Positions 31,453 through 46,773 are shown, counted from the first letter of the stretch. The stretch: 64,000 nucleotides of DNA from Candidatus Tepidifontimicrobium thermophilum (GCA_031296405.1 JAVKKH010000004.1:62001-126000), one strand, 5' to 3'. A program made the numbers and translations. The notes: generated from the sequence alone by a model not told the origin.

Positions 31453-32929
31453 ACTGCTCCGGGTGGAGGACCTGCACCGCTTTTTCAACGGCTTCCCGGC
31501 CGTCCGCGGGGCCTCCCTGTCCGTGCAGGCGGGCGAGGTGGTGGCGGTCATCGGCCCCAACGGCGCGGGCAAGACCACCCTGTTCAACCTGGTCACGGGG
31601 GTCCTGCTGCCGGACCGCGGCCGCGTGGTGTTCGGGGGGGTGGACGTGACCCGCTGGCCCGCCCACCGCCGGTGCCGCGCCGGTGTGGGCCGCACCTTCC
31701 AGATCGCCAACGTGTTCCCACGGTTGACGGTGTTCGACAACGTCCACGCCGCGTGCCTGGCCCACGCCCGCAAGGGCTTCGAGCTGTTCCGGCCCGCCAG
31801 CCGGTTCGCGGTGGACCAGGCGTGGGAAATCCTGGAGGTGACGGGCCTGCGCGGCCAGGCGCACCGGCTGGCGGGTACCCTGTCCCACGGGGACCAGCGC
31901 ATCCTGGAGATCGCGCTCGCCCTGGCCAGCCGGCCGCGGCTGCTGGTCCTGGACGAGCCCACCGCGGGGATGTCCCCTGAGGAGACCGCCTCCACCCTGC
32001 AGCTCATCGCCCGCCTGAACCGGGAACACGGGCTGTCGGTCCTGTTCTGCGAGCACGACATGGAGGTGGTGTTCTCCACCGCGCACCGGGTGGTGGTCAT
32101 GCACCAGGGACGCACCATCGCTTCCGGTCCCCCGGAGCAGGTCCGGGCCGACCCGGAGGTGCAGCGGGCGTACCTGGGCGGGGAGGAAGCCGAGGGCCCG
32201 CCGGTGCGCTCCCAAGCTGCGGCCGGTCCTGGCAGACCCATACTGCAGGTGGAGGGGCTGCACACGTACTACGGGCTGAGCCACGTTTTGTTCGACGTCT
32301 CGTTGCAGGTGCAGGAGGGCGAGGCGGTCTTCCTGCTGGGCCGCAACGGCGCGGGCAAGAGCACCACCCTGAAGAGCGTGGTGGGCCTGGTGCCGCCCCG
32401 CCGGGGGGCTGTCCGCTACCGGGACCGGGACGTGGTGGGGCTGGCGCCCCACACGGTGGCGCGCCTGGGCGTGGGGTACGTGCCCGACGACCGGCGCATC
32501 TTCCCGGACCTGACGGTGTGGGAGAACCTGGAGGTGGCCGTCCGCCGCCACGGTTACTGGACCTTCGACCGCGTCTTCGAGCTGTTCCCGGTCCTCCGGG
32601 AGAAGCGGCACCACCGGGGAAGCCACCTCTCGGGGGGCGAGCAGAAGATGCTGGCCATCGCCCGTGCGCTGGTGGGCAACCCAGACCTCCTCCTCCTGGA
32701 CGAGCCCATGGAGGGGCTCGCCCCGCGGCTGGTCCGAGTTCTGGAGGATCGCATCCGGCAGCTCAAGGCCACCGGTCTCACCGTGCTGCTGGCCGAACAG
32801 AACGTGGGGGCTGCGCTGCGGCTCGCGGACCGAGGCTACGTCATCGACGACGGCCGGATCCGGTTCGAGGGGACCGTGGAGGAGCTACAGGCGAACCACG
32901 AGGTGCGGCGGCGCTACCTGCTGCTGTAA
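31445..32929 (+). CDS. Fused LivG-LivF ABC ATPase
   Basis: One 494-residue chain carries two complete ABC domains. The first (about 1-240) has GPNGAGKTTLFNLVTG, the LivG-like FQIANVFPRLTV and a LSHGDQRILEIALAL signature followed by LVLDEPTAGM. The second (about 260-494) has GRNGAGKSTTLKSVVG, LSGGEQKMLAIARAL and LLLDEPMEGLAP, as in LivF. In most bacteria these are two genes. A linker of about 20 residues (EEAEGPPVRSQAAAGPGRP) joins them. The GTG start overlaps the end of livM by eight bases. Its last 89 bases are covered by the opposing DMT gene. Confidence 0.93.
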   Translation: MAELLRVEDLHRFFNGFPAVRGASLSVQAGEVVAVIGPNGAGKTTLFNLVTGVLLPDRGRVVFGGVDVTRWPAHRRCRAGVGRTFQIANVFPRLTVFDNVHAACLAHARKGFELFRPASRFAVDQAWEILEVTGLRGQAHRLAGTLSHGDQRILEIALALASRPRLLVLDEPTAGMSPEETASTLQLIARLNREHGLSVLFCEHDMEVVFSTAHRVVVMHQGRTIASGPPEQVRADPEVQRAYLGGEEAEGPPVRSQAAAGPGRPILQVEGLHTYYGLSHVLFDVSLQVQEGEAVFLLGRNGAGKSTTLKSVVGLVPPRRGAVRYRDRDVVGLAPHTVARLGVGYVPDDRRIFPDLTVWENLEVAVRRHGYWTFDRVFELFPVLREKRHHRGSHLSGGEQKMLAIARALVGNPDLLLLDEPMEGLAPRLVRVLEDRIRQLKATGLTVLLAEQNVGAALRLADRGYVIDDGRIRFEGTVEELQANHEVRRRYLLL

Positions 32930-33785
32930 GGCGCGAATTCACCACCGCGATCCCCGCCACGATGAGGACCAGGCCCGCCAGGGTCTGGCCCGTGACGGGC
33001 TCCCCCAGCACCAGCCAGCCCCAGAACACCGCGGTGGCCGGGTTCAGGTACGTGACCAGGGCGGTCTGGGTCGGGCGGACGTTGAGCACCAGGTGGTAGT
33101 ACATCAGGTAGGCCACCGCGCTGCCGAAGACTGACAGCGCCAGCAAAGACCCCACGGACTCCGCGGACGGTTTTGCGGGAAAGCCGCTGAGCACCGCCGC
33201 GGGGACTAGCCCCGCGGCCCCGCCCAGCAGTGACCCCGCGGCCAGCACCACCGGGTCGATCCCCTGAAAGGTGCGGCGGGCGTACAGGATCCCCCACGCG
33301 TACAGGGCCGAGGCCAGGACCACTGCACCCGCCCCCGCCAGGTCCTCCCGGGTGACCGCGGCGGGGTCTGCGCCCACCAGCACCACCACCCCGGCGAAGC
33401 CCAGCGTCACCCCCACCACCCGGTCGGCCCCGAGGGGCTCCTCCCGGGTCCAGTGGCCGAACAGAACTGCCCAGAGGGGAGTGGTAGCGTTCAGGATGGA
33501 CGCGGCCCCGCTGCTGAGCGTTCGCTCTCCCCACGCGATGAGGCCAATGGGGATGCCGCCGCTGACCGTACCCAGGAGCACGAGTCTCGCCCACACCCAG
33601 CTCGACCGGGGCACCGGGAGGCCCCGGACGGCGACCAGACCCGCCAGCAAGACGCCCGCGAGCCCCAGACGGACCACCACCAGGGTCGCGGGCGGGAAGT
33701 CCCGTACGGCCACCTTGATGAACAGGTACGAAGCCCCCCAGATGAACCCCAAGCCGAGAAGGGCCGCCCAGTCCCGCGGCCGCAC
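32841..33785 (-). CDS. EamA/DMT-family metabolite exporter
   Basis: The 314 residues contain ten hydrophobic segments in two EamA repeats (GFIWGASYLFIKVAVRDFPP at the start; AYLMYYHLVLNVRPTQTALV in the second half). The family exports amino acids and other small metabolites; the substrate is unknown. A hydrophilic tail of about 27 residues after the last helix overlaps the 3' end of the fused liv ATPase gene on the other strand. The GTG start has a moderate ribosome site. It is downstream of uvrC on the same strand, 38 bases away. Confidence 0.85.
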   Translation of the reverse strand: MRPRDWAALLGLGFIWGASYLFIKVAVRDFPPATLVVVRLGLAGVLLAGLVAVRGLPVPRSSWVWARLVLLGTVSGGIPIGLIAWGERTLSSGAASILNATTPLWAVLFGHWTREEPLGADRVVGVTLGFAGVVVLVGADPAAVTREDLAGAGAVVLASALYAWGILYARRTFQGIDPVVLAAGSLLGGAAGLVPAAVLSGFPAKPSAESVGSLLALSVFGSAVAYLMYYHLVLNVRPTQTALVTYLNPATAVFWGWLVLGEPVTGQTLAGLVLIVAGIAVVNSRLTAAGSAAAPRGSPVAPPRSPRTGSGRRR

Positions 33786-33823
33786 CTACACCGCCTGGCA
33801 GAGCCGACGAGCAGGCCCCGGGG

Positions 33824-35707
33824 TCAGCGCACCGCCTCCTGCCGGTAGTCGGGCAGCTCGTGGGTCTGCAGGTACTCCAGCACCCGGCGCGCGGCTGCCC
33901 GGCCCACCACCGCCGCCACCTCGTCCTCGGTGGCCTCCCGAAGGCGGCGGACGGATCCGAAGTGCCGGATGAGCTCCCGCTTGCGCTTCTCGCCGATCCC
34001 CGGTACGTCGTCCAGCACGGAGTAGACCACCCGCCGACCCCGCAGCTGCTGGTGGTACGCGTGGGCGAACCGGTGGGCCTCGTCCCGGACCCGCTGCAGC
34101 AGCTGCAACGCCGCCGAGTCCCGCGGCAGACGCAGGGGCTCCTCACGTCCGGGCTGGAAGACCAGCTCCTCCCGCTTCGCCAGCGCCACCACCGGCACCC
34201 GCACGTTGTGCTCGAACAGCACCTCCAGGGCCGCGGAGAGCTGGCCCTTGCCGCCGTCGATGAGGATCAGGTCGGGCAGCACGGACCACTTGGGCTTCAC
34301 CGGTTCGTCCCGGTCCAGCTTCTCCTGCTCGTCCCGGGCGTTCTGGAAGCGGCGCCGGAGTGCCTCCTGCAGCATGGCGTAGTCGTTGGGCCCCTGTGTG
34401 AACTTGATGCGGAAGCGCCGGTAGGCGTCCCGGCGGGGTCGGCCCCCCTCGAAGGTGACCAGGGAGGCCACCGCCTCCCCGTGCTGCAGGTTGCTTACGT
34501 CGTACCCCTCGATGCGGAAGGGCGGCTCCTCCAGCCCCAGGACCTGCTGCAGGGCCCGCACCGCCGAGCCCTCTCGCCCCGCCAGGCGCACCCGCTCCTG
34601 CTCCAGGTGCAGCCGGGCGTTGTCCCGAGCCATCTCCACGAGCCGGCGCCGGTCCCCCCGGCTGGCTACCACCACCCGCACCGCAGAGCCCCTACGCTCG
34701 GACAGCCACCGGGCGATGACCTCCTGCCCCTCCACCGGCTCCGGGATCACCACCTCCGGAGGGACAGCGGGCGCGTGCTCGTAGTACTGCTCCAGGAAGG
34801 TCCGCAGCACCTCCGCGGGCGGGTGCGCCTGGGCGCCCGTGAGGAAGAAGTGCTCCTGCCCGGACAGCCGCCCCCCGCGGACGAAGAACACCTGCGCGCA
34901 GGCGTCGTCGCCGTCTACGTGTACGGCCACCACGTCGCGGTCGTCCAGGCTCGCCGCCGCGGTGCGCTGCCGCTCCGCGATGGCCTGGAGGGCCTGGATC
35001 TGGTCCCGCAGGGCCGCGGCCCGCTCGAACTCCAGCCGGCCGGCTGCCTCCTCCATCTCCCGGCGCAGCTCGTCCACCAGCGCCTCCTGCTTGCCCTGCA
35101 GGAACAGGATGGCCTGGCGGACCTGCTCCGCGTACTGCTCCCGGGACGGACCCCAAGCCACGCACGGCGCGGTGCACTGACCGATGGCGTAGTCCAGGCA
35201 CGGCCGCGGCAGCTTGTGCTCCACGTCCACGTCGCAGCTCCGGAGCTTGAACAGCTTCCGGATGGTCCGGATGGTCCGGCCCACCAGCTTGGGCTCGTGG
35301 TACGGGTAGGGGCCGAAGTAGTGGGCCCCGTCCCGGCTCACGCGGCGCGTCATGACGATCCTCGGGTAGGGCTCGTGGGTGATCTTCACGTACGGGTAGG
35401 CCTTGTCGTCGGCCATCCGCACGTTGTACTTGGGCCGGTGTTGCTGGATCAGGTTGGTCTCCAGGATGAGGGCCTCCACCTCGTTGGCGCATGCCACCAC
35501 GTCGAAGTCGAACACCCTGGTCATCAGGTGCCGCACCCGCGGGGAGTCCACCGAGGCGGGGGCCTGGAAGTAGCTGCGCACCCGGTTGCGCAGGCTGGAG
35601 GCCTTCCCCACGTAGATCACCCTGCCCGCCCGGTCCCGCAGCAGGTACACGCCGGGCCGGTGGGGCAGAGCCCGCAGTTTCTCCTCCAGGTTCGCCGCGC
35701 GCTCCAT
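33824..35707 (-). CDS. uvrC: Excinuclease ABC subunit C
   Basis: UvrC makes both incisions of nucleotide excision repair. The N-terminal GIY-YIG nuclease holds GVYLLRDRAGRVIYVGKASSL. The UVR motif that contacts UvrB lies near residues 205-240, and the RNase H-like nuclease (IEGYDVSNLQ, LILIDGGKGQL) and C-terminal helix-hairpin-helix (VPGIGEKRKRELI) follow. The ATG at 35707 gives 627 residues; an ATG three codons earlier overlaps a TAGAAT -10-like box, so the second is preferred. uvrA and uvrB lie upstream on the same strand beyond lhr. Confidence 0.96.
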   Translation of the reverse strand: MERAANLEEKLRALPHRPGVYLLRDRAGRVIYVGKASSLRNRVRSYFQAPASVDSPRVRHLMTRVFDFDVVACANEVEALILETNLIQQHRPKYNVRMADDKAYPYVKITHEPYPRIVMTRRVSRDGAHYFGPYPYHEPKLVGRTIRTIRKLFKLRSCDVDVEHKLPRPCLDYAIGQCTAPCVAWGPSREQYAEQVRQAILFLQGKQEALVDELRREMEEAAGRLEFERAAALRDQIQALQAIAERQRTAAASLDDRDVVAVHVDGDDACAQVFFVRGGRLSGQEHFFLTGAQAHPPAEVLRTFLEQYYEHAPAVPPEVVIPEPVEGQEVIARWLSERRGSAVRVVVASRGDRRRLVEMARDNARLHLEQERVRLAGREGSAVRALQQVLGLEEPPFRIEGYDVSNLQHGEAVASLVTFEGGRPRRDAYRRFRIKFTQGPNDYAMLQEALRRRFQNARDEQEKLDRDEPVKPKWSVLPDLILIDGGKGQLSAALEVLFEHNVRVPVVALAKREELVFQPGREEPLRLPRDSAALQLLQRVRDEAHRFAHAYHQQLRGRRVVYSVLDDVPGIGEKRKRELIRHFGSVRRLREATEDEVAAVVGRAAARRVLEYLQTHELPDYRQEAVR

Positions 35708-35746
35708 CGTCCCCATTCTAGACCACCCGCCCGAAAGCGGCGGGAG

Positions 35747-35775
35747 CAGACAGGGTTGCCCCGGACGGGTACACT
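35747..35775 (+). promoter_or_regulatory. Promoter of the class I aminotransferase gene
   Basis: CAGACA (35747-35752), a 17-base spacer and TACACT (35770-35775) lie on the plus strand. The predicted start near 35782 leaves a 33-base leader with GGAGG before the ATG. Confidence 0.55.
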
Positions 35776-35814
35776 AGGACCCAAAGCGTCCTTCGCACGG
35801 AACGGAGGTCTTTC

Positions 35815-36981
35815 ATGTCCTGGACTTCGCGCCGCGCCCGCGCCATCCCGCAGTCGGTGTTCCTCCTCATGGATCGGGCCAAGCAGGAAGCCCGCACTTC
35901 CGGACTCGGGATCATCGACCTGTCGCTGGGCTCCAGCGACCTGTCTCCTCCCGGCCCGGCCCTGCAGACCCTGGCGGAAGCCCTACTGGACCGGGCCACC
36001 CACCAGTACACGTTGCGGTCCGCCACGCGGCCTTTCCTGGAGGCGGCGTCGGGCTGGTACGAGCACCGGTACGGGGTCACGTTCGACCCCGACGCGGAGA
36101 TGCTGAGCTTGGTGGGCAGCCAGGAGGGGATCGGCCACCTGCTGCTGGCCCTCACCGACCCCGGCGACCTCGTCCTGATCCCGGAGGTGGCCTACCCACC
36201 CTACTGGGGGATGGCGGCGCTGGCCGGGCTGGAGGTGTTCCCCGTTCCCCTCCGCGAGGACCTGCTCCCGGACCTGGACGCGATCCCCGAGGAGGCCGCC
36301 CGGCGGGCGCGGGTGCTGATCCTGAACTACCCGAACAACCCCACCGCCGCGGTGGCCGACCTCGGCTTCTTCGCCCGCGCCCTGGACTTCTGCCGCCGCC
36401 ACGACGTGTTCCTGGTGCACGACAACCCCTACGTGGACATGGTGTTCGACGGGCCAGCGCCCTCACCGCTGGCGCTACCGGGCGCCCGGGATCGGTGCGT
36501 GGAGTTCTTCACCCTCTCCAAGTCCTACCACATGGGCGGCTTCCGGCTCGCGTTCGCCGTAGGCAACTCGGAGGCCATCGCGGCGCTGGAGACGGTGAAG
36601 TCCGCCCTGGACTTCAACCAGTACCAGGGGATCCTCCGCATGGGGATCACCGCCCTCCAGCAGCCGGAAGCGTGGGTGCGGGAGCAGGTGGCGGTGTTCC
36701 GGGAGCGTCGGGACGTGCTGGTCCGGGCGCTGCAGGAGGCAGGCTGGGAGGTTCCCCTGCCGAGAGCCACCATGTACCTGTGGGCGCGGGTCCCCGGAGA
36801 AGTGGACGACGTGGCGTTCGCGGTGGAGCTGTGCCGCAGAACGGGGGTAGCGCTGTCCCCTGGACAGGGTTTCGGCCCAGGCGGGAAGGGCTACGTACGG
36901 ATCGCCCTGGTACAACCCCCAGAGCGCCTGGAGGAGGCCGCGGCCCGCATCGGCGACTTCCTGCGCAGCTCGGCGCGGTAG
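35815..36981 (+). CDS. Class I aminotransferase, LL-diaminopimelate aminotransferase type
   Basis: The 388-residue fold-type I PLP enzyme shows LNYPNNPTAAVA, VHDNPYVDMVF and the PLP lysine (about residue 236) in TLSKSYHMGGFRLAFAVGN. The SKSYHMGGFR form is closest to the DapL/alanine-aspartate group that can make LL-diaminopimelate for lysine and cell wall. Exact substrate cannot be fixed by eye. The ATG follows GGAGG by six bases. It is transcribed away from uvrC and converges on lhr. Confidence 0.8.
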   Translation: MSWTSRRARAIPQSVFLLMDRAKQEARTSGLGIIDLSLGSSDLSPPGPALQTLAEALLDRATHQYTLRSATRPFLEAASGWYEHRYGVTFDPDAEMLSLVGSQEGIGHLLLALTDPGDLVLIPEVAYPPYWGMAALAGLEVFPVPLREDLLPDLDAIPEEAARRARVLILNYPNNPTAAVADLGFFARALDFCRRHDVFLVHDNPYVDMVFDGPAPSPLALPGARDRCVEFFTLSKSYHMGGFRLAFAVGNSEAIAALETVKSALDFNQYQGILRMGITALQQPEAWVREQVAVFRERRDVLVRALQEAGWEVPLPRATMYLWARVPGEVDDVAFAVELCRRTGVALSPGQGFGPGGKGYVRIALVQPPERLEEAAARIGDFLRSSAR

Positions 36982-37020
36982 GCAGGGTCCCCGTCGGCCG
37001 GTCCCATTTACCGGACGGAT

Positions 37021-41223
<4,203 letters not shown>

Positions 41224-41271
41224 GGGCGGTCCTCCGTGGCGGGCAGGTGGTCTGCCTGAGGCCGCACGTGG

Positions 41272-44175
41272 CTACCGTCCCGCCAGGCCCGCGCCTACGG
41301 CTCCCGCAGGCGGGCGGGCCGACCGCCGGCGGGCTTCCTCCACCTTCGCGGGATCCAACACCCTCCGCAGGAACTGCCCGGTGTAGGAGTGGTCGCAGGC
41401 GGCCACCTCCTCGGGCGTTCCCTCCGCCACCACCCGGCCGCCCAGCTCCCCGCCCTCCGGGCCCAGGTCGATGACCCAGTCCGCGGTCTTGATCACGTCC
41501 AGGTTGTGCTCGATCACCACCACGGTGTTGCCGGCGTCCACCAGCCGGTGCAGCACCTGCAGCAGCCGCTCCACGTCCGCGAAGTGCAACCCTACAGTGG
41601 GCTCGTCCAGGATGTACAGGGTGCGGCCCGTGTCGCGCCGGGACAGCTCCGCGGCCAGCTTCACCCGCTGGGCCTCACCCCCCGACAGGGTGGTGGCGGG
41701 CTGGCCCAGCTGGATGTAGCCCAGCCCCACGTCGTGCAGCGTCTGCAGCTTCCTGCGCAGGCGGGGGATGGCGGAGAAGAATTCCAGCGCCTCGTCCACC
41801 GTCATCTCCAGAACGTCCGCGATGCTCTTGCCCCGGTACAGCACCTGCAGGGTCTCCCGGTTGTAGCGTTTGCCCTTGCACACCTCGCACGGCACGTACA
41901 CGTCGGGCAGGAAGTGCATCTCGATCCGGACGATCCCGTCTCCCTCGCACGCGTCGCAACGCCCGCCCCGCACGTTGAAGGAGAACCGCCCGGGCCCGTA
42001 GCCACGCATGCGGGCCTCCGGGGTGGAGGCGAACAGCTCCCGGATCAGGTCGAAGGTCTTCGTGTACGTGGCGGGGTTGCTGCGCGGCGTGCGGCCGATG
42101 GGGGACTGGTCGATCTCGATGACCTTGTCCACCTGCTCCCAGCCCTCCACCGCGTCGTGAGCCCCGGGCCGCACCCGGGTCCCCATCACTTTCTGGGCCA
42201 AAGCCCGGTAGAGGATCTCGTCCACCAGGGTGGACTTGCCGGAGCCGGAGACCCCCGTCACGCAAACGAACAGGCCCAGGGGAAACGCCACGTCGACGCC
42301 CTTCAGGTTGTGTTCCCGCGCGCCCCGCACCACCAGCCACTTGCCCTGCGGCGGCCGGCGCCGGGAGGGCACGGGGATCCGACGCTCCCCCGCCAGGTAC
42401 CGCCCCGTGACGGACCGCTTCTCCCGGATCACGTCCTCCAGGGTGCCGGAGACCACGATCTCCCCACCGTGTTTCCCTGCCCCGGGCCCGATGTCCACGA
42501 TCCAGTCCGCGGAGCGGATGGTGTCCTCGTCGTGTTCCACCACGATGATGGTGTTGCCCAGGTCGCGGAGGCGCTTCAGGGTGTCGATGAGGCGGTGGTT
42601 GTCCCGCTGGTGCAGGCCGACGCTGGGCTCGTCCAGCACGTACAGGACCCCCATGAGGCCGGACCCGATCTGGGTGGCCAAGCGGATGCGCTGGGCCTCC
42701 CCGCCCGACAGGGTGTTGGCCATGCGGTCCAGGGTCAGGTAGTCCAGCCCCACGTTCACCAGAAAGCCGAGCCGGCTGCGGATCTCCTTGAGCACCTGGT
42801 GCGCGATCAGCTCCTCCCGCTCCGACAGCCGCAGGTTCTCGAAGAACTCCAGGCACTGACGGACCGTCAGGGCGGTGACCTCCGCGATGTTGCGGCCCCC
42901 CACCCGCACGCTTAGGCTCTCCCGCTTGAGTCGCGTCCCGCGGCACTCCGTGCAGGGCACCAGGCTCATGTACCGCTCGATCTCCTCCTTCACCGCCTCC
43001 GAGTCCGTCTCCCGGTAGCGGCGTTCCAGGTAGTGCACCACCCCCTCGAACTCCGCCTCGTACGACCGCAGGATCCCGTAGCGGTTGTGGTACCGGAGCC
43101 GGATGGGCCGGTCGGAGCCGTACAGGAGCACCCGGAGGAAGGACCGGGGCAGCTGGCGCAGGGGGGTCCTCCAGTCCACCCCGTACGCCTGGGCCAGGGA
43201 CTTGAGGAGCTGTTCGTAGTACTCCGCGCTGCTGGCCGCCCACGGCACCACAGCGCCGTCCGCCAGGGACCTGTCCGGGTCCAGGACCAGTTCGGGGTCC
43301 ACCTGCTGCCGGTAGCCCAGGCCGGAGCACTTGGGACAGGCTCCGTAAGGGCTGTTGAAGGAGAAGATCCGGGGCTCCACCTCCGGCAGGGTGGTGCCGT
43401 GCTCGGGACACGCGAACGCGGTGGAGAAGGTCAGCAGCTCCCCGTCCGGCGCGTCGGTCTCCCGCCACACGTACACGAGGCCCTGGCCTAGCTTGAGGGC
43501 GGTCTCCACCGACTCGTGCAGCCGGGAGCGCGCTTCCCGCTTGGTGACCAGCCGGTCCACCACCACCTCGATGTCGTGCTTGCGGTTCTTGTCCAGCACG
43601 ATGGACTCGGAAAGCTCGTACAGGACCCCGTCCACCCGGACCCGGGCGAAGCCCTGCCGCCTCAGGTCGTCGAACAGCTGGCGGTACTCCCCCTTGCGGC
43701 CCCGCACCACGGGCCCCAGGACGTAGATGCGGCTGCCCTCCGGCAGCGCCAGGACCCGGTCCACGATCTGCTCAGGGGTCTGCCGGGAGATGGGCCGGTC
43801 GCACACCGGGCAGTGGGGCTGTCCGATGCGGGCGAACAGCAGCCGCAGGTAGTCGTAGATCTCCGTCACCGTGCCCACGGTGGACCGCGGGTTGCGCGGG
43901 GCGCCTTTCTGGTCGATGGACACCGCGGGCGACAGCCCTTCGATGGCGTCCACGTCGGGCTTCTCCATGAGGCCCAGGAACTGGCGGGCGTACGCGGAGA
44001 GGCTCTCCACGTACTTGCGCTGGCCCTCCGCGTAGATGGTGTCGAAGGCCAGGGTGGACTTTCCCGAGCCCGAGATCCCTGTGAACACCACCAACCGGTC
44101 GCGGGGGATTTCCACGGTGATGTTCTTGAGGTTGTGCTCCCGCGCTCCCCGGACGACGATGCGATCCAGCGGCAT
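41272..44175 (-). CDS. uvrA: Excinuclease ABC subunit A
   Basis: UvrA is the damage sensor of nucleotide excision repair, an ABC ATPase dimer. The 967 residues carry Walker [14 protein letters not shown] near 33-45 and [13 protein letters not shown] near 650, and two LSGGEAQR signatures. The zinc modules are visible, including CPVCDRPIS and the C-terminal CDACEGDG...[10 protein letters not shown] finger. There is a normal UvrB-binding insert. The ATG follows GGGAGGGACC. It sits 15 bases after the VOC gene and 48 before lhr. Confidence 0.98.
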   Translation of the reverse strand: MPLDRIVVRGAREHNLKNITVEIPRDRLVVFTGISGSGKSTLAFDTIYAEGQRKYVESLSAYARQFLGLMEKPDVDAIEGLSPAVSIDQKGAPRNPRSTVGTVTEIYDYLRLLFARIGQPHCPVCDRPISRQTPEQIVDRVLALPEGSRIYVLGPVVRGRKGEYRQLFDDLRRQGFARVRVDGVLYELSESIVLDKNRKHDIEVVVDRLVTKREARSRLHESVETALKLGQGLVYVWRETDAPDGELLTFSTAFACPEHGTTLPEVEPRIFSFNSPYGACPKCSGLGYRQQVDPELVLDPDRSLADGAVVPWAASSAEYYEQLLKSLAQAYGVDWRTPLRQLPRSFLRVLLYGSDRPIRLRYHNRYGILRSYEAEFEGVVHYLERRYRETDSEAVKEEIERYMSLVPCTECRGTRLKRESLSVRVGGRNIAEVTALTVRQCLEFFENLRLSEREELIAHQVLKEIRSRLGFLVNVGLDYLTLDRMANTLSGGEAQRIRLATQIGSGLMGVLYVLDEPSVGLHQRDNHRLIDTLKRLRDLGNTIIVVEHDEDTIRSADWIVDIGPGAGKHGGEIVVSGTLEDVIREKRSVTGRYLAGERRIPVPSRRRPPQGKWLVVRGAREHNLKGVDVAFPLGLFVCVTGVSGSGKSTLVDEILYRALAQKVMGTRVRPGAHDAVEGWEQVDKVIEIDQSPIGRTPRSNPATYTKTFDLIRELFASTPEARMRGYGPGRFSFNVRGGRCDACEGDGIVRIEMHFLPDVYVPCEVCKGKRYNRETLQVLYRGKSIADVLEMTVDEALEFFSAIPRLRRKLQTLHDVGLGYIQLGQPATTLSGGEAQRVKLAAELSRRDTGRTLYILDEPTVGLHFADVERLLQVLHRLVDAGNTVVVIEHNLDVIKTADWVIDLGPEGGELGGRVVAEGTPEEVAACDHSYTGQFLRRVLDPAKVEEARRRSARPPAGAVGAGLAGR

Positions 44176-44190
44176 GGTCCCTCCCGACGA

Positions 44191-44628
44191 TCAGGGGACT
44201 GGGGCCAGCGTGGCGGGTTCCTCCCGCAGGGCCTCCTCCAGCTCCCACTCCTCCACCAGCCGGTCCTCCTCCGCCATGAGCTCCACCTGGTTGCCGAACG
44301 GATCCCAGCAGAAGAACCGCCGGACCCCCGGCCGTGGGGGCGCCTCCTGCACGGGGACCCCGTGGGCGGTCAGCACCCTCCGGGCGGCCTCCAGGTCGTC
44401 CACCTCGAAGCAAACGTGGCGGCGCGATGCCGGGTTTCCCGACGTCTCCTCCACCCCCACGTGGATCTCGCAGTTGGGGGTCCAGAACCACACCCCTCCC
44501 CGCTCGGCCAGGGGGACAGGCTTGGGGATCTCCCGCAGGCCCAGCAGCTGCCCGTAGAACCATCGGGCCCGCGCCTCCCCGCCCGGCGGGGCCGTCACAA
44601 GCACGTGGTTGACCCGCACGACCCGCAT
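44191..44628 (-). CDS. VOC-fold (glyoxalase/dioxygenase-like) protein
   Basis: The start at 44628 has GGAGG seven bases upstream and gives 145 residues; an ATG two codons earlier would be too close to that site. One VOC repeat pair is visible: [26 protein letters not shown] cut here as a short motif, then [16 protein letters not shown] and [17 protein letters not shown]. The metal-type positions are H (NHVL), H (RHVCF) and E (QVELM). Function is unknown; relatives are isomerases, dioxygenases and resistance proteins. Its place between uvrB and uvrA is unusual. Confidence 0.85.
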   Translation of the reverse strand: MRVVRVNHVLVTAPPGGEARARWFYGQLLGLREIPKPVPLAERGGVWFWTPNCEIHVGVEETSGNPASRRHVCFEVDDLEAARRVLTAHGVPVQEAPPRPGVRRFFCWDPFGNQVELMAEEDRLVEEWELEEALREEPATLAPVP

Positions 44629-44646
44629 GGGCATCCCTCCCCGTTC

Positions 44647-46773
44647 CTACCGACGGCCCCGGGTGCGGGCCGTCCGGCCGCCGCGGGATGTGCGTCGGCC
44701 AGAAGCTGGCGCGAAGTACGGCTCGCCCAGCCCCTTCTTGAGCTCCGCGATCTGGTCCCGCAGCCTGGCCGCCTTCTCGAACTCCAGGTTGGCCGCCGCC
44801 CGGCGCATCTCCCGCTCCAGACGGTCCACCGTCGCCTCCAGCTCCTCCGGGCCCAGCAGGAGCAGACGGGCCACGTCCCACGGCACCGTGGCACCCTGTT
44901 CCTCCACCAGCCGAACGATCTCCTCCGCGGTGAGGACCTCCCCCGAGCGGGGCCGGTAGTCGGGACCCCGTTCCGCCACCTGCTCCAGCTCGATGAGGTC
45001 GCGGATGGGCTTCTGGACCGTCTGCGGCGTGATCCCGTGCTCCTCGTTGTACCGCAGCTGGATCTGCCGGCGGCGGTTGGTCTCCTCGATGGCCCGCCGC
45101 ATGGACTCGGTGACCTCGTCCGCGTACAGGATCACCCGCCCCGACACGTTGCGGGCGGCCCGGCCCATGGTCTGGATCAGGGCGGTCTCCGACCGCAGGT
45201 AGCCCTCCCGGTCCGCGTCCAGGACCGCCACCAAAGACACCTCCGGCAGATCCAGGCCCTCCCGCAGGAGGTTGATGCCCACCAGCACGTCGTAGGTCCC
45301 CAGCCGGAGGTCCTTGAGGATCTGGACCCGCTCCAGGGTGTCGATCTCGGAGTGCAGGTAGTGGACCTTCAGGCCCATCTCCTGCAGGTAGGCGGTGAGG
45401 TCCTCCGCCATGCGCTTCGTCAGGGTGGTCACCAGGGTCCGCTCCCCGCGCTCCACCTGCGCGCGGATCTCCGCCAGCAGGTCGTCCACCTGCCCCCGGG
45501 CCGGCCGGACCTCCACCTGAGGGTCCACCAGCCCGGTGGGACGGACGATCTGCTCCACCACCCGGCTGCTGACCTCCAGCTCGAAGGGGCCGGGCGTGGC
45601 GGAGACGAACACGCACTGGTGGATGAGCTGCTCGAACTCGTCCCACCGGAGGGGCCGGTTGTCGTACGCGGACGGCAGGCGCCAGCCGTAGTCCACCAGG
45701 TTCTTCTTCCGGGCCCGGTCCCCCTCGTGCATCCCCTTGATCTGCGGGACCGTCACGTGGGACTCGTCGATGAACATCAGGTAGTCGCGGGGGAAGTAGT
45801 CCAGCAGGCACCCCGGACGCTCCCCGGGCGCGCGGCCGTCCAGGTGGCGCGAGTAGTTCTCGATGCCGGGGCAGTAGCCGGTCTCCCGCAGCATCTCCAT
45901 GTCGTAGCGGGTCCGGAACTCCAGGCGCTGCGCCTCCAGGAGCTTGCCCTGGGACCGGAACCAGCTCACCCGCTCCACCAGCTCCTCCTCGATGCTGCGC
46001 AGGGCCCGCTCCAGGCGGTCCTCCGTGGTCACCCAGTGCTTGGCGGGCCAGATGGCCACCACGTTCTTCTCCTCCAGTACCTCCCCCGTCAGGGGGTCCA
46101 GCTCCAGGATGCGATCCACCTCGTCCCCGAACAGTTCCACCCGTACCGCGTGCTCCTCGTAGCTCGGGAAGATCTCGATGACGTCCCCCCGGACCCGGAA
46201 CCGGCCCCGGGCGAAGTCCACGTCGTTGCGCTCGTACTGCACGTCCACCAGCCGTCGGAGGATCTCCTCCCGGGTCCTCCGCTCGCCCCGCCGCAGCACC
46301 AGGACCACCTCACGGTAGTCCTCCGGCCGGCCCAACCCGTAGATGCACGACACGGAGGCCACCACGATCACGTCCCGCCGTTCCATGAGGGCCTTGGTGG
46401 TGGCGTGCCGGAGGCGGTCGATCTCGTCGTTGATGCTGGCGTCCTTGGCGATGTACAGGTCCGTCTGGGGCACGTACGCCTCCGGCTGGTAGTAGTCGTA
46501 GTAGGAGACGAAGTAACGGACCGCGTTGTGGGGGAAGAACTGCCGGAACTCGCTGTACAGCTGGGCCGCCAGGGTCTTGTTGTGGGCGATGACGAGGGTG
46601 GGCTTCTGGATCCGCTCGATCACCCGGGCCATGGTGTAGGTCTTCCCCGAGCCCGTGACCCCCAGCAGGGTCGTGTACTTGTGCCCGAGCTGGAGGCTCT
46701 CGACCAGCTGCTCGATGGCCTTGGGCTGGTCGCCCCGCGGCGGGAGGTCGGTGACCATCTGGAACCGGCTCAC
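44647..46773 (-). CDS. uvrB: Excinuclease ABC subunit B
   Basis: UvrB verifies damage and loads UvrC. The 708 residues have Walker [13 protein letters not shown] (about 38-49), the beta-hairpin region [15 protein letters not shown] (about 91-105), FIDESHV, and helicase motif [13 protein letters not shown]-terminal UVR domain ([20 protein letters not shown]) and an arginine-rich tail end the protein. The GTG start is preceded by GAGGGGACCC and a strong -10. It heads the operon uvrB-VOC-uvrA-lhr; spacings are 12-48 bases. Confidence 0.98.
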   Translation of the reverse strand: MSRFQMVTDLPPRGDQPKAIEQLVESLQLGHKYTTLLGVTGSGKTYTMARVIERIQKPTLVIAHNKTLAAQLYSEFRQFFPHNAVRYFVSYYDYYQPEAYVPQTDLYIAKDASINDEIDRLRHATTKALMERRDVIVVASVSCIYGLGRPEDYREVVLVLRRGERRTREEILRRLVDVQYERNDVDFARGRFRVRGDVIEIFPSYEEHAVRVELFGDEVDRILELDPLTGEVLEEKNVVAIWPAKHWVTTEDRLERALRSIEEELVERVSWFRSQGKLLEAQRLEFRTRYDMEMLRETGYCPGIENYSRHLDGRAPGERPGCLLDYFPRDYLMFIDESHVTVPQIKGMHEGDRARKKNLVDYGWRLPSAYDNRPLRWDEFEQLIHQCVFVSATPGPFELEVSSRVVEQIVRPTGLVDPQVEVRPARGQVDDLLAEIRAQVERGERTLVTTLTKRMAEDLTAYLQEMGLKVHYLHSEIDTLERVQILKDLRLGTYDVLVGINLLREGLDLPEVSLVAVLDADREGYLRSETALIQTMGRAARNVSGRVILYADEVTESMRRAIEETNRRRQIQLRYNEEHGITPQTVQKPIRDLIELEQVAERGPDYRPRSGEVLTAEEIVRLVEEQGATVPWDVARLLLLGPEELEATVDRLEREMRRAAANLEFEKAARLRDQIAELKKGLGEPYFAPASGRRTSRGGRTARTRGRR

